DNA of 64,000 nucleotides from Cellvibrionaceae bacterium AOL6 (GCA_003265435.1 NOXC01000013.1:46186-110185); one strand, 5' to 3'; counted from the stretch's first letter, positions 36,577 to 47,450 are shown. Made by a program: numbers and translations. Notes: generated by a model from the sequence alone, not told the origin.

Positions 36577-37821
36577 ATGCCTCTTTCCACCCCACACTAT
36601 ATCGGCCTACGCTACACCTGGAGCAAGCGTGGAAGCGGCTTTCTCTCGTTTATCAGTCTGTTTGCGACCGGGGGGATGGCCCTGGGAGTGTTTGCGCTGG
36701 TGCTAGTCCTGTCAGTGATGAACGGGTTTGACCACGAGCTCAAGCAGCGACTCTTGCGCGCTATTCCGCATGCCTTTGTGACCCAAGCCGGTGGATTAGA
36801 GGATTGGGAAGCGCTGCGCGAGCAAATACTCGCGTCTGAGGAGATCGAAGCGGCTTCACCGTATGTGGGTGGCAATGCCCTGGTGTCCCACAACGGCGCC
36901 ATGAAAGGCATCATGGTTCAAGGGGTGTCGCCGGAACATGAGCGTTCGGTATCTTCGCTATCACAATTTATGACACGCGGTGCCCTGGAAGACTTGGCGC
37001 CCGGTGAATTCGGCATCGTTTTGGGCAGTTTACTTGCCTACTCAATGGGCGTGCAAACGGGAGATGAGGTGGTCATCACCTTGCCGAAGGTGTCGATTAC
37101 CTTCGCCGGCGTGTTCCCGCGTACGCGCCAATTTAAAGTCGTCGGGCTCTTTGAGGTTGGTGCGGAAGTGGATCAGACACTCGGTGTGATCCATCTTCAG
37201 GATGCGCAGCGATTGTTTCAGATGGGGGATACGGTGGCGGGGCTGCGCCTGCGGTATCCGAGCCTCTATGATGCACCACGAGATGCGGCACGACTGCAAG
37301 CGTCACTTGGTGAGGCGATGGACGTCACTGACTGGAGTGAAACGCAGGGCAGCCTGTTCCAAGCGGTGAAGCTTGAAAAAACCGTCACAGGTTTATTGCT
37401 TGGCATCATCATCGCGGTCGCGGCTTTTAATATTGTCACAAGCTTGATCATGATGGTGACCGAAAAGCGCAGTGACATCGCCGTGCTGCGCACCATGGGC
37501 ATGACCCGGGGGCAAGTCATGCGGATTTTTGTCACGCAAGGTATGGCGACGGCCCTGTTGGGCATCTCGCTCGGGCTGGCGACGGGGATACCCGCTGCGC
37601 TCTACCTGCCCGATATTATGGCCGCGGCGGAAACGCATTTGGGCCTGCAAATTTTTGATCCCAGTGTGTATTTTGTTACGCGGCTGCCCTCGCTGTGGAT
37701 GTGGACTGACACGGCAGTCGTCGCGCTCGGTGCCGTGCTCTCCGCACTGTTGGCCACGCTTTATCCTGCCTATCGCGCCTCCACCGTGGAACCTGCGGAA
37801 GCCATCCGCTACAACGTATAA
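36577..37821 (+). CDS. lolC: Lipoprotein-releasing ABC transporter permease LolC
   Basis: The 414-residue inner-membrane permease has an N-terminal segment after the start MPLSTPHYIGLRY, a large periplasmic MacB-like domain, and three C-terminal membrane segments (GLLLGIIIAVAAFNIVTSL and beyond). LolCDE extracts outer-membrane lipoproteins and hands them to LolA. The ATG at 36577 is preferred to an upstream TTG at 36562. It starts a lolC-lolD-lolE operon. Confidence 0.94.
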   Translation: MPLSTPHYIGLRYTWSKRGSGFLSFISLFATGGMALGVFALVLVLSVMNGFDHELKQRLLRAIPHAFVTQAGGLEDWEALREQILASEEIEAASPYVGGNALVSHNGAMKGIMVQGVSPEHERSVSSLSQFMTRGALEDLAPGEFGIVLGSLLAYSMGVQTGDEVVITLPKVSITFAGVFPRTRQFKVVGLFEVGAEVDQTLGVIHLQDAQRLFQMGDTVAGLRLRYPSLYDAPRDAARLQASLGEAMDVTDWSETQGSLFQAVKLEKTVTGLLLGIIIAVAAFNIVTSLIMMVTEKRSDIAVLRTMGMTRGQVMRIFVTQGMATALLGISLGLATGIPAALYLPDIMAAAETHLGLQIFDPSVYFVTRLPSLWMWTDTAVVALGAVLSALLATLYPAYRASTVEPAEAIRYNV

Positions 37822-37829
37822 CAGGCTGA

Positions 37830-38522
37830 ATGAATTCTATGTCAGAACCGATTCTTGAATGTCGAGACCTCGCCAAGCACTACGTGGAAGGGGGCAGGGA
37901 TGTGCCGGTACTCAAACAGGTCAATTTGCGAGTTGAGGCGGGCGAGCGCCTGGCCATCGTCGGCGCGTCTGGAAGCGGGAAATCGACACTCTTAAATGTG
38001 CTCGGCGGGTTGGATACCCCAACGCAAGGGGAAGTGTTGATCAAAGGGCAACGTTTTTCCCAGTTGAACGACAATCAGCGCGGCCGTGTACGGAACCGTT
38101 CTTTGGGTTTCGTGTATCAGTTTCATCATCTGCTGCCCGAATTCAGCGCTTTCGAAAACGTCGCGATGCCGTTGCGCATTGGTGGCTGGCCTGAGGCAAA
38201 GCGCACGGCCCGAGTGAAATTGCTGTTGGAGCGCGTCGGGGTGGATCACCGTTCTGATCACAAGCCTTCCGCGCTGTCTGGCGGAGAGCGTCAACGCGTG
38301 GCGATTGCGCGCGCTCTGGCGACGCAGCCAGACTGTGTACTGCTCGACGAACCGACGGGCAATCTTGATAAACACAATGCGGCGAATATCCACGCACTGA
38401 TCAACGAGTTGGCGACGGAGTTCCACACCAGTTTCGTTGTGGTGACACATGACGAGCATATGGCTCGAGCGCTTGACCGTGTGTGTGTATTGGAAGACGG
38501 GATGCTGAGCACGCTGTCATGA
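37830..38522 (+). CDS. lolD: Lipoprotein-releasing ABC transporter ATPase LolD
   Basis: The 230-residue ABC ATPase has Walker [10 protein letters not shown], the signature LSGGERQRV, Walker [13 protein letters not shown] and the H-loop VVTHD. It powers LolCE. Two ATG codons, 37830 and 37839, are in frame; an AGG lies 4 nt before the first. The stop overlaps the lolE start as ATGA. Confidence 0.96.
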   Translation: MNSMSEPILECRDLAKHYVEGGRDVPVLKQVNLRVEAGERLAIVGASGSGKSTLLNVLGGLDTPTQGEVLIKGQRFSQLNDNQRGRVRNRSLGFVYQFHHLLPEFSAFENVAMPLRIGGWPEAKRTARVKLLLERVGVDHRSDHKPSALSGGERQRVAIARALATQPDCVLLDEPTGNLDKHNAANIHALINELATEFHTSFVVVTHDEHMARALDRVCVLEDGMLSTLS

Positions 38523-39754
38523 ACCCCTTGCCTATAGAAATTGGATTTCGCTATACCCGAGCGTCGCGCAAAAGTGGGTTGCTGTCTTTTCTATCGTCAG
38601 TGTCGATGGCCGGGCTCATTGTCGGTATTTCCCTCTTGGTGCTGGTGCTGTCCGTGATGAATGGCTTCGAGCGAGAATTGCGTGAACGCATTCTAGGATT
38701 GCTGCCCCAGGCGAGCCTCTATCAGGCAGGAGGTATGGCGGATTGGGAGACACTCGCAACGGAATTGAGCACGCGTGAGGGTGTGAGTGGTGCCGCGCCT
38801 TTTGTTCAGATTCATGCGCTGCTGGCATATCGACAACGCACCGAGGCGGCGTTGATTTACGGGATTGATGTGCAGGCAGAGCAGCGCGTCTCACGTATTG
38901 CCGAATACGCGTCGCAGGAGGCGCTTGCCGCGCTTGAAGCTGAGCCTGGCAGCATTCTGATGGGGGTAGACCTTGCAGAGAAGCTCGGGATCACGCCCGG
39001 CAGTCAGATCATGGTGGTTGCGCCGGGTACTCGGGCGGGGAGTGCTGCGCAGATTCACTACCTGCGCCTGGCCGGTTACGTTGACAGTGGCAGTGAACTT
39101 GACCAAAGCCTCGTTCTTGCGGCATTAGATAGCTTGAATGCATTACGGCCCGCGCAGTTGCATGGCAAGGTAGATGGTTTGCGCTTGCAGTTTGATGCGC
39201 TGGATGAGGCACCGTGGCGGGCAATGCACATTGCCAACGAATTAGGCCCCATTTTTTATCAGAACAACTGGCAGCGCACGCATGGCAATCTCTATCACGC
39301 TATTCGCATGTCAAAAGCGATGGTGGGGCTTTTGATGAGCCTGATTGTGGCGCTTGCGGCGTTCAATGTGGTGTCGACACTCATTCTCGTCGTCACGGAA
39401 AAGCAGGGCAGTATTGCGATTCTGCGTACTTTGGGCGCGAGCTCGGGCGCAATTATGCTTATCTTCGTCACGCAGGGCCTGGTTATTGGTGCCGGTGGCG
39501 TGGCACTCGGGCTGGCATTAGGCTGCGCACTGGTGTGGGTGATCGAGCCCGCGGTGCAATTACTCGAGGCCTTGCTCGGTGTGCAGTTTTTGCACTCGGA
39601 TGTTTATCCGTTGACCTCGATCCCCGCAGAAATGCGATTAGAGGATGTGATTTCGGTCGTTGGCGTGGCGATGGTGTTGGTTTTTATTGCTACGCTGTAT
39701 CCCGCATGGCGAGCAACGCGACTGCAGCCAGCCGACGTTTTGCGTTACGAATAA
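38519..39754 (+). CDS. lolE: Lipoprotein-releasing ABC transporter permease LolE
   Basis: The 411-residue permease is a paralogue of LolC with the same layout: [16 protein letters not shown], a periplasmic domain and three C-terminal membrane segments ([20 protein letters not shown]). The ATG at 38519 overlaps the lolD stop. The window encodes several lipoproteins that would use this system, including the GH9 cellulase, the S33 peptidase and the VCBS protein. Confidence 0.94.
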   Translation: MNPLPIEIGFRYTRASRKSGLLSFLSSVSMAGLIVGISLLVLVLSVMNGFERELRERILGLLPQASLYQAGGMADWETLATELSTREGVSGAAPFVQIHALLAYRQRTEAALIYGIDVQAEQRVSRIAEYASQEALAALEAEPGSILMGVDLAEKLGITPGSQIMVVAPGTRAGSAAQIHYLRLAGYVDSGSELDQSLVLAALDSLNALRPAQLHGKVDGLRLQFDALDEAPWRAMHIANELGPIFYQNNWQRTHGNLYHAIRMSKAMVGLLMSLIVALAAFNVVSTLILVVTEKQGSIAILRTLGASSGAIMLIFVTQGLVIGAGGVALGLALGCALVWVIEPAVQLLEALLGVQFLHSDVYPLTSIPAEMRLEDVISVVGVAMVLVFIATLYPAWRATRLQPADVLRYE

Positions 39755-39756
39755 GG

Positions 39757-40268
39757 CTACTTGCGGTGGCGGCGTTGACGCCAACGTTGTAGTACGTGCC
39801 ATCGCCAAAACCACTGCACCGATAAGTAGCCGGTACAACCGCAAAACAAGCTGGTGATCATCGCCCCCGTAAACAGTGGCAGCCAGTACTTGGGCATCTC
39901 GTGGAAGAACCAATCCCAACTCAGCTCAAAGTAAAAGCGCGTTTCCTGCAGCATGAGCAGGTTCGTCCCGATTTTATATTCCATATAAAAATAAACGGAA
40001 ATGTCAGCGGGTTACTGACCCAGATCAGCGCGATGGTGAGTGGCAGATTGCAGCGTAGTTTGAGCGCGGCCAGTGCTGCCAGCGGAATCTGCCCAGGGAC
40101 AGGTAAAAACGCGATAAAAAGCCCAGCGAAGAACGCCACGGAGACTGAGTGCCTGTTCAAATGAAACAGGTTCGGGTCGTGCAATAGACTTCCGAGGAAG
40201 GCAAGAGCGCGGTGGCCACGGATGTGGCGAGGGTCCGGCATCCAGCGTTTGAAAAACTTCCTGGGCAT
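39757..40268 (-). pseudogene. DUF2062 membrane protein, split by a one-base frameshift
   Basis: Two overlapping minus-strand frames together make one DUF2062 protein of about 170 residues. The first frame (from 40268) runs PRKFFKRW to NPLTFPFIF and then degenerates. The second continues YMEYKIGTNLL through two hydrophobic segments to the stop at 39757. Adding one A (T on the coding strand) to the A5 run at 39987-39991 joins them in the expected family order. It is either an inactivated gene or a homopolymer sequencing error. It lies between lolE and comEC, as in Pseudomonas aeruginosa, and converges on lolE with only 2 bp between stops. Confidence 0.8.
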
Positions 40269-40494
40269 TTATTCAAAATCACACGGAAAAAAGTCGCGCT
40301 ATTATGCCGATTTCGTCTAGGGCTGGCTAGCACGCACAGGGTGGGTTAGCCTTAATGCGCGTGGGGCATAAGGCGGCGTTATACAATCACTATAGCGTGT
40401 TCTCATTAAGTTGAATGGGGCCTTGCCCTCGGATCACAAGGGGTGATGAGTGCGCGCCCGCGCGATACTGAACGATTGAAGCCAGGGATCGGCT

Positions 40495-42966
40495 ATGACG
40501 TCAAATGACTTTGCGGCGCTGTTGCTCGCCGCGCTTTTGTTGCCTCTGCTTCCGATCCCGCTCCAGCCCAGTGCGTTAATCTGCCTTGTTTTTGCTGCTG
40601 TACTGATCTCCTGCCACGCAGTGGTCTGCGAACATTTCCGCTTGATCGATGCGCGACCGGGAGTGAGGCGGTGGTCCGTGCTCCAGTGTGGCCATCATGT
40701 TGCCTGGCGTGCCGCCTTACTGACCACCCTGGTGTTATTGGCCTTTGCGGTGTCCACATGGCGCTTGGCGTCTACGCTAGAGACGCAATTACCTCCGTCG
40801 TGGGAAGGTCGGGACCTGGAACTCGTGGGGTATATCGACAGTTTGATCGAGCAAGATGCTCGGCTGCACCGATTTTACGTGCGCGGGATCATAAAGAATC
40901 ATGAAGTTCAGAATGCCGCACGCGAACAGGCAGGGCGCGTGCGTCTCAGTTGGCGAGGGCAGGGGGATACTGAAGGGGCTGCATTACGGCCGGGTCAATG
41001 CTGGCGCTTTCAAGTCCGACTGCGCAGACCCAGAGGGTTGAGTAACCGCGGTGGCTTTGATTATCAAGCCTGGCTTTTGTCGAGGGGCGTTGTCGCCAGC
41101 GGGTACGTCAAAGAGGCGGTTGCCTGCCCAGATTCGGACAAAGCCATATTCGCAGGTGTACGGCAACGACTTTCTGATCATATTGATACCGTCGCGGCAA
41201 CAACGCGATGGCGTGCTCTGTTCAAAGCGTTACTGCTCGGGGACAAGCGCGCGATCACCCCCGAGCAATGGCAGACCTTTCGGTTAAGTGGGACGGTGCA
41301 CCTCATGGCCATTTCGGGTTTACATGTCGGCATGCTCGCAGCGTTGGCCTTTGCTGTGTGTAAACGGTGCTTTACCCCTTTAGGCATGGTTATGCGGCCA
41401 GAATGGCCGCAGTGGTTCATCGTCATCGGGACCCTAACCTGTGCGGGTGCGTATGCAGCGCTTGCCGGGCTGTCAGTGCCAACGCAGCGTGCCGCGCTGG
41501 CATTGGGCGGCATGATGCTGTTATTTCAACTCGGGCGCAGGGTGCAGGCGCTGACCTGGCTGCTGTGGTTGGCAAGCCTGTTCGTCCTTGTGAACCCAAT
41601 ACAAGCCACCCAACCCGGTTTTGTATTGAGCTTTGCCGCAGTCGCAGCGCTCTTACTCGCGTTTTCCGGGCGCTATGAAAGTCGCAGAGCGCCCTGGCAC
41701 CGATTTGCCAGTGTGTTGCGAGCGCAGTGGGTGGTCTGGGTGGCGCTCTTACCGCTGCAGGCTTTCCTGCATTTACCCGTAGCGACGTCGGCGCCACTGT
41801 TTAACTTGCTTGCGGTACCCCTTGTCGGGCTCGTTATATTGCCGATGTTGTTGATCGCTTTGTGTGTAAGTCTGGTATCAAGCAGTCTGTCGGCACCGTT
41901 TTGGGCCCTTGCCGCGCTCGGCTTTGATGTGCTCTTTGTCGTACAGGAGCAAATGGAGCAGGTCCTGCCGCAATCGCTGTTGTTATTACATCTTCGTGTT
42001 TTGCCCCGCGACGTACTTCTCCTGCTCGGATCGTTTTGGCTTATGGCGCGCACCCGGTCGCGTGCACTCGGTGTCCTTGGCGGAAGTCTCTTTTTCCTGA
42101 TTCTGACAAACGCGGTGGCGCGACCCAGCCCCGAATTTCGAATTACCGTGATGGATGTAGGGCAGGGTTTGTCGGTAGTCGTGAGCTCGCCTGGTGAGAC
42201 CCTGGTTTACGACGTGGGCGCGCAGTATTCGTCAAAGTTTTCCATGGCGGCGAACGTAGTGATGCCGTATCTCGATACCTATGTGAGTGGGGCTTTGATC
42301 GGGCTGGTGTTGAGTCATGCGGACAACGATCACGCAGGTGATGCCGAAAGCCTTCTTCATCGTTATGGCAATGTGTCGGTTTACAGTGGCGAAGCGGAGG
42401 AACTGGCTGCGCTGGGTGCCATACCCTGTACTCAGGAAAGCACATTGCCCATGATGCAAGGGCTGGAAATCGACATACTTTGGCCCCCTGCGGATTACGA
42501 TGCTGAGGACGCAAACAATCGCTCCTGTGTGTTGGTGCTGAAGTATAAAAATCGGGTGATCGTACTGGCGGGGGACATCGAACGCGAGGTGGAGCAGGCA
42601 CTGCTTCGAGCGGGTACCTTGCCACAGTCGGTGGATCTGCTGATCGCGCCGCACCACGGCAGCCGTACCTCTTCATCGGCGGCATTTGTGAGGCAGCTCA
42701 GGCCAACACATGTTGTGTTCAGTGCCGGTCACAATAATCGGTACCGTCACCCCGCAGAGGATGTTGTGCAGCGCTATCGAGAGGTTAACAGCCATGTGTG
42801 GCATACCGCCCATCACGGGGGTATCGAATTTACGCTGGAACACGGGCAATGGCGCGCTCGCGCAGAACGCTGTGCAAATTTGCGAGCCTGGTATCACACC
42901 GAAGGGTTCTGCGAGACTACGCCAATACGGTATGATAGCCGCGGCTCCGAAGGGGCCGAAGAATAA
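40495..42966 (+). CDS. comEC: ComEC/Rec2 DNA-uptake channel protein
   Basis: The 823-residue protein has an N-terminal DUF4131 region with membrane segments, the Competence core with LMAISGLHVGMLAAL and about ten membrane helices, and a C-terminal metallo-beta-lactamase domain (MDVGQGLSVVV, LSHADNDHAGD, APHHGSRTSS). ComEC carries single-stranded DNA across the inner membrane during transformation. The length is complete, so natural competence is possible. It is followed 25 bp later by exbB. Confidence 0.93.
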   Translation: MTSNDFAALLLAALLLPLLPIPLQPSALICLVFAAVLISCHAVVCEHFRLIDARPGVRRWSVLQCGHHVAWRAALLTTLVLLAFAVSTWRLASTLETQLPPSWEGRDLELVGYIDSLIEQDARLHRFYVRGIIKNHEVQNAAREQAGRVRLSWRGQGDTEGAALRPGQCWRFQVRLRRPRGLSNRGGFDYQAWLLSRGVVASGYVKEAVACPDSDKAIFAGVRQRLSDHIDTVAATTRWRALFKALLLGDKRAITPEQWQTFRLSGTVHLMAISGLHVGMLAALAFAVCKRCFTPLGMVMRPEWPQWFIVIGTLTCAGAYAALAGLSVPTQRAALALGGMMLLFQLGRRVQALTWLLWLASLFVLVNPIQATQPGFVLSFAAVAALLLAFSGRYESRRAPWHRFASVLRAQWVVWVALLPLQAFLHLPVATSAPLFNLLAVPLVGLVILPMLLIALCVSLVSSSLSAPFWALAALGFDVLFVVQEQMEQVLPQSLLLLHLRVLPRDVLLLLGSFWLMARTRSRALGVLGGSLFFLILTNAVARPSPEFRITVMDVGQGLSVVVSSPGETLVYDVGAQYSSKFSMAANVVMPYLDTYVSGALIGLVLSHADNDHAGDAESLLHRYGNVSVYSGEAEELAALGAIPCTQESTLPMMQGLEIDILWPPADYDAEDANNRSCVLVLKYKNRVIVLAGDIEREVEQALLRAGTLPQSVDLLIAPHHGSRTSSSAAFVRQLRPTHVVFSAGHNNRYRHPAEDVVQRYREVNSHVWHTAHHGGIEFTLEHGQWRARAERCANLRAWYHTEGFCETTPIRYDSRGSEGAEE

Positions 42967-42991
42967 ATACGACTATCAGGAGTAAGCGCGC

Positions 42992-43618
42992 GTGTTTCAA
43001 ATTGTGGCCTCAGGTGGCTGGTTGATGTTGCCTATTATTCTGTGTTCCATCGCTGTCATTGCGATTTCCGTGGAGCGCTATTGGACATTGAACCCAGAAA
43101 AAATCGCTCCAAAACACCAACTTGGGCAAGTCTGGGCCTGGCTGCAAAACAACGAGCTGGATACCGAACGCCTGAAAGAACTGCGACGCTCCTCCCAACT
43201 GGGTCGCATTCTTGCGGCGGGCTTGAGCAACAGCCGTCATGGGCGCGATGTGATGCGCGATAGTATTGAAGAAGCCGCCAGCCAGGTGGTGCACGAACTA
43301 GAACGCTTCTTGGGCGCCTTGGGTACCATTGCTGCGATTGCACCGCTCTTGGGCTTGCTGGGTACGGTGATCGGCATGATCAAAGTCTTCACCTCACTTA
43401 ACCTGCATGGCGCAGGGAATGCCGTGGTGCTCGCTGGGGGGATTTCTGAGGCCTTAATCACGACGGCAGCCGGTTTGACGGTCGCGATCCCGGCGATGAT
43501 TGCCCATCGCTTTTACGTACGCCGTGTCGACTCCCTCGTGGTTACCATGGAGCAGGAAGCCGTTAAGCTTGTTGATGCGTTGCACAATGAGCGTCGAGTC
43601 GACCTGAAAAGCGCGTGA
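42992..43618 (+). CDS. exbB: ExbB/TolQ-type proton channel subunit
   Basis: The 208-residue inner-membrane protein has three membrane segments (GGWLMLPIILCSIAVIAIS; GTIAAIAPLLGLLGTVIGM; EALITTAAGLTVAIPAM), the MotA/TolQ/ExbB core. With ExbD it uses the proton gradient to energise TonB. It starts with GTG, preceded by CAGGAG. The exbB-exbD pair between comEC and lpxK is conserved in pseudomonads. Confidence 0.92.
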   Translation: MFQIVASGGWLMLPIILCSIAVIAISVERYWTLNPEKIAPKHQLGQVWAWLQNNELDTERLKELRRSSQLGRILAAGLSNSRHGRDVMRDSIEEAASQVVHELERFLGALGTIAAIAPLLGLLGTVIGMIKVFTSLNLHGAGNAVVLAGGISEALITTAAGLTVAIPAMIAHRFYVRRVDSLVVTMEQEAVKLVDALHNERRVDLKSA

Positions 43619-43623
43619 TCTGA

Positions 43624-44046
43624 ATGAAGTTTAAACGACAGGTAGCAGCGGAAGAGGGCGTCAACCTGACACCATTGATCGACGTGGTTTTTTTGCTGTT
43701 GATCTTTTTTATGGTGTCCACGACGTTTACGAAAGAAAGCCATCTGGAAATTAATTTGCCAGAGGCTGAAGGCAATCCTCCAGAGCTGGAGAAGCAGCAA
43801 ATTGAAGTGGTGGTGGACGCCAATGGCGGATACACGCTCAATGGTCAGGTTCTGGTGAATACGCAAGCCGCGACCTTGCGTGCCGCTATCGATCGCGTCT
43901 CCGAAGGCAATACGGGTCTGCCTTTTATCATCACGGGTGATGCCGATGCCGATTACCAAGCCATCATCACGGTCATGGACCTGGCTGGGCAAATGGGCTT
44001 TGTTAATTTGAGCCTGACCACCCGCACGCCAGATAAAGAGGACTAG
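43624..44046 (+). CDS. exbD: ExbD/TolR-type proton channel subunit
   Basis: The 140-residue protein has one N-terminal membrane segment with the proton-path aspartate in LTPLIDVVFLLLIFFM, followed by a periplasmic domain (GDADADYQAIITVMDLAGQMG). It begins 5 bp after exbB. It and ExbB would serve the TonB-dependent receptor at 54841 and the TonB-like protein at 6199, though this link is inference. Confidence 0.93.
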   Translation: MKFKRQVAAEEGVNLTPLIDVVFLLLIFFMVSTTFTKESHLEINLPEAEGNPPELEKQQIEVVVDANGGYTLNGQVLVNTQAATLRAAIDRVSEGNTGLPFIITGDADADYQAIITVMDLAGQMGFVNLSLTTRTPDKED

Positions 44047-44060
44047 TCCAGATCGAGCGA

Positions 44061-45092
44061 ATGAGCCTGCAAGCGCAGATCGAAAAACGCTGGTATGCCG
44101 CATCGCCGGGCATCTTGATAGGGCTGGCGCCCTTGGCTTGGCTTTTTACCTTGCTTGCCCGACGCCGTCGCCAACACGCTGAAAGCACTCGCACGCGTTT
44201 GGCGGTGCCCGTCGTCGTCGTGGGGAATATCAATATCGGTGGTACCGGAAAAACGCCTGTGCTTGTCGCATTGGTGCAGCACTTGCAGCGTCAACAAAAG
44301 CGCGTGGGTGTCGTGTCTCGAGGCTATGGGCGCACGCGTTCCGGTCTGGCACTGGCACATTCGAGCAGCACAGCGTCCGATATTGGCGATGAACCGCTAG
44401 AGATTTTTACCGCGACGAACTGCCCTCTCGCGGTTGCAGAAACGCGCCGAGAGGCGATTGACGGCTTGTTGGCGGCACACGAGCTCGACGTCATCCTGAG
44501 CGATGACGGTTTGCAGCATTATCCAATGTACCGGGATGTCGAAATCGCCGTTGTCGGGAAAGAACAGGGTTTTGGAAATGGCTGGTGTCTTCCAGTAGGC
44601 CCCCTGCGAGAACCCATCGACAGGCTGAGCGAATGCGACTTTGTATTGGTGAATTCCGGCGTGGGTGCAAGCCGCGCGACGGCAGCCCACGAGAGCCTGC
44701 GCGCCATCCCTACAGGCAAAGCCAGTGAGTTTTTCATAGAGGCTTGCGCGTGGGTGAATGTGCGCAGCGGCGCGCGGCGCGAACTCACCGAATTTACTGA
44801 GACCTCCATCGTCGCTTACGCCGGCTTAGGGCAGCCCAAGAAGTTTTTTGATACCTTGACCTACTTGGGGGTGGAAGCCGAATTCAGAGCGAAACCCGAC
44901 CACTACGTCTATGATGCAGACGCGTTTTCCGACGCTGACGTTGACCTGTATCTGATGACGGCCAAAGATGCGGTAAAATGCCGCGACATCGCCCCGGACA
45001 ATGCGTGGTATCTTCACATTCAGGCCCGGTTGGCACCTGATTTTTTAGCGCAGTTTGATGAGCGTCTGGCCCGGTGTCAGGCCGCTAAGTAA
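44061..45092 (+). CDS. lpxK: Tetraacyldisaccharide 4'-kinase
   Basis: The 343-residue kinase phosphorylates the lipid A disaccharide at the 4' position. It has the P-loop [20 protein letters not shown] and the [15 protein letters not shown] motif. Its N-terminal hydrophobic segment anchors it to the inner membrane. It starts 14 bp after exbD. The msbA gene that often precedes lpxK is absent here. Confidence 0.96.
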   Translation: MSLQAQIEKRWYAASPGILIGLAPLAWLFTLLARRRRQHAESTRTRLAVPVVVVGNINIGGTGKTPVLVALVQHLQRQQKRVGVVSRGYGRTRSGLALAHSSSTASDIGDEPLEIFTATNCPLAVAETRREAIDGLLAAHELDVILSDDGLQHYPMYRDVEIAVVGKEQGFGNGWCLPVGPLREPIDRLSECDFVLVNSGVGASRATAAHESLRAIPTGKASEFFIEACAWVNVRSGARRELTEFTETSIVAYAGLGQPKKFFDTLTYLGVEAEFRAKPDHYVYDADAFSDADVDLYLMTAKDAVKCRDIAPDNAWYLHIQARLAPDFLAQFDERLARCQAAK

Positions 45093-45133
45093 GCCTCAAA
45101 CCGCACTGTATTAAGGACAAGAAAAGGCACTCC

Positions 45134-45913
45134 ATGAGTTTTATTGTTGTCATTCCCGCACGCTACGCATCGCAACGCTTACCTGGCAAACCCTTGCTCG
45201 ACATTGCCGGGGTACCCATGATCGAGCGGGTGTATCGTCAAGCGCAGCTCAGTCGGGCGCAGCGTGTTGTTGTCGCAACGGACCACCCTGAGATTCAAGC
45301 CTGTGTTGAGGCCTTTGGTGGCGAGGTGTTAATGACACGCGAAGACCATGCCTCCGGCACGGATCGCTTGGCAGAAGTGGCCGAAGCGTTACAGCTGGAA
45401 GGGGACGCCATTGTCGTGAATGTACAAGGCGACGAACCGCTGATTCCCCCCGAAGTCATCAATCAAGTGGCCGAAAATCTGGCTGCGCACACGGAAGCCA
45501 GTGCTGCGACCGTCTCCGAGCCTGTGCGCGATGTTGCGACCTACCGCAATCCCAATGCGGTCAAAGTCGTGAGCGATGAACAGGGCCTCGCGCTGTATTT
45601 CTCGCGCGCACCGATGCCGTGGCACCGCAATGCGCTGATGGACAAGGATGAGCTGGTATTGGCGCGTTGGCTGGAAACCGGTGAAGTGCAGAAACATATT
45701 GGTATCTATGCCTATCGGGCCGGCTTGCTGCGACGTTTTACGACTTGGCCTGAAGCGGCCTTGGAGCGCGTCGAAAAGCTTGAGCAGTTGCGCATCCTCG
45801 CACAGGGCCAGCGTATTCATGTCAGCCCGGCGTGTAAGCCTGTGCCGGGAGGTGTGGATACCCAGGAAGATCTCGAACAGGTGAATGCGCTGCTGTTAGG
45901 AGGCCCACTATGA
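45134..45913 (+). CDS. kdsB: CMP-KDO synthetase
   Basis: The 259-residue enzyme activates 3-deoxy-manno-octulosonate with CTP for lipopolysaccharide core synthesis. It has [29 protein letters not shown] and [13 protein letters not shown]. Only 41 bp separate it from lpxK, too little for the Trm112-like gene usually found between them. The stop overlaps the next start as ATGA. Confidence 0.96.
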   Translation: MSFIVVIPARYASQRLPGKPLLDIAGVPMIERVYRQAQLSRAQRVVVATDHPEIQACVEAFGGEVLMTREDHASGTDRLAEVAEALQLEGDAIVVNVQGDEPLIPPEVINQVAENLAAHTEASAATVSEPVRDVATYRNPNAVKVVSDEQGLALYFSRAPMPWHRNALMDKDELVLARWLETGEVQKHIGIYAYRAGLLRRFTTWPEAALERVEKLEQLRILAQGQRIHVSPACKPVPGGVDTQEDLEQVNALLLGGPL

Positions 45914-46401
45914 GCGAAGAGCGTGTCTCAGTCCTCTTCGTTTGCCTCGGCAACATTTGCCGATCTCCGACGGCGGAAGGGGTGTTCAGTGCCATGGCGC
46001 AGGCGCGAGGCCTGGCGCAGCAGTTGTTGATCGACAGCGCTGGTACCTCGTCATGGCACATTGATTCCGCGCCAGATGCGCGCACTCAGGTCGCCGCGGC
46101 CAATCGTGGCTACGATTTGAGCGCGCTGAGAGGGCGACAGGTCAGCCCACGGGACTTCGAACGCTTCGATTACATTCTGGCAATGGATCACAGCAACCTC
46201 GCGCATTTAACCGCGATGGCGCCAAACGGCTTTAGTGGGCACCTTGGCTTAATGCTGGAATTTGGCACCTCATCGGTAGAAGAGGTACCTGACCCCTATC
46301 ATGGCGGTGCCGCGGGATTTGAGAATGTGCTCGACCTCCTCGAAGAGAGTTGCGCACACCTGCTAGACGACATCGAACGCCGCTTAAACAAGGCGCGTTA
46401 G
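45910..46401 (+). CDS. Low-molecular-weight protein-tyrosine phosphatase
   Basis: The 163-residue enzyme has the active-site loop [14 protein letters not shown] (C-x5-R-S) and the general-acid region VPDPYHGG. Such phosphatases act on tyrosine kinases of polysaccharide export, but no cognate kinase is in the window. It lies in the kdsB-ptp-murB order known from Pseudomonas. Confidence 0.94.
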   Translation: MSEERVSVLFVCLGNICRSPTAEGVFSAMAQARGLAQQLLIDSAGTSSWHIDSAPDARTQVAAANRGYDLSALRGRQVSPRDFERFDYILAMDHSNLAHLTAMAPNGFSGHLGLMLEFGTSSVEEVPDPYHGGAAGFENVLDLLEESCAHLLDDIERRLNKAR

Positions 46402-46402
46402 C

Positions 46403-47449
46403 ATGATCCAGCAGGATCACGACCTCAGTGCGTTTAACACGCTCTCAGTACCCAGTAGGGCCTTACACTATATTCATTGCGAATCTGCCGCCGAGTTGCC
46501 GTCGGCCTGGGCGGAGGCCAAGGCGCAGGGCGAATCCTGTTTCTTGTTGGGCGGAGGCAGCAATGTACTCCTACCCGAGCGTATTCCCGGTACCGTACTC
46601 CATCTTTGCGCGACTTCGGTTTTGACGCCGCAGGTGTTAGCGGATGATGACGCTGGTATCGCGCGCGTGCGATGTGACGCGGCAATGAACTGGCACGCCT
46701 TCGTAATGTGGTGCGGACAACACCATTTCTATGGTCTTGAAAACCTGGCATTGATCCCCGGAACGGTTGGCGCTGCGCCGGTACAGAACATAGGCGCTTA
46801 TGGGGTGGAAGTGGCGAGCCATATTGATGCGGTACATGTGCTCGACTTGTCAGATGGGGAGCGGAAGACCTTAACGTCAGGTATGTGCCAGTTCGCCTAT
46901 AGAGATAGCGTGTTTAAACGCGACGCGGGCCGCTCGCTCGTCATTCTCTCGGTGGACTTTCGGCTTCAACGCGAGCCTGCACTGACGCTGACTTACCCAG
47001 CATTACGTGACTACCTTGAGCTGCATGGGTGCAGCCCCAGTCCTGATACGCTGCGCGAGGCCGTTATCGCGATACGCAGCGCAAAACTGCCTCAACCTGA
47101 AGCGATCCCCAATGCGGGGAGCTTCTTCAAAAACCCGATTGTGCCGCTGGATCATGCAGAACGGCTTCGCGCGCGCTATCCCGATATGCCGATCTATCCC
47201 GTCGAGGGTGTGGTCGAACAGAAGAAAATTCCCGCAGCGTGGTTGATCGACAAGGCCGGTTGGAAATCACGAAACATCGATGGCGTGCAAGTACATGCGC
47301 AACAAGCCTTAGTGGTGATTAACCCCTTGCGACGGCCGCTCGGCAGCATCCTTCAGTTTGCACAGGCTGTTCAAGAGGATATTGAGCAGCGCTATGGCAT
47401 CGTTCTAGAGATGGAGCCTCAGCCTCTGCGTGCCCTGAGTGAGGGGTGA
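46403..47449 (+). CDS. murB: UDP-N-acetylenolpyruvoylglucosamine reductase
   Basis: The 348-residue flavoenzyme makes UDP-N-acetylmuramate for peptidoglycan. It shows FNTLSVP, FLLGGGSNVLLP, NLALIPGTVGAAPVQNIGAYG and PNAGSFFKNPIV, with the catalytic Ser in GSFFKNP and the C-terminal WLIDKAGWK of the type I form. It begins 1 bp after the phosphatase stop. Confidence 0.96.
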   Translation: MIQQDHDLSAFNTLSVPSRALHYIHCESAAELPSAWAEAKAQGESCFLLGGGSNVLLPERIPGTVLHLCATSVLTPQVLADDDAGIARVRCDAAMNWHAFVMWCGQHHFYGLENLALIPGTVGAAPVQNIGAYGVEVASHIDAVHVLDLSDGERKTLTSGMCQFAYRDSVFKRDAGRSLVILSVDFRLQREPALTLTYPALRDYLELHGCSPSPDTLREAVIAIRSAKLPQPEAIPNAGSFFKNPIVPLDHAERLRARYPDMPIYPVEGVVEQKKIPAAWLIDKAGWKSRNIDGVQVHAQQALVVINPLRRPLGSILQFAQAVQEDIEQRYGIVLEMEPQPLRALSEG

Positions 47450-47450
47450 T

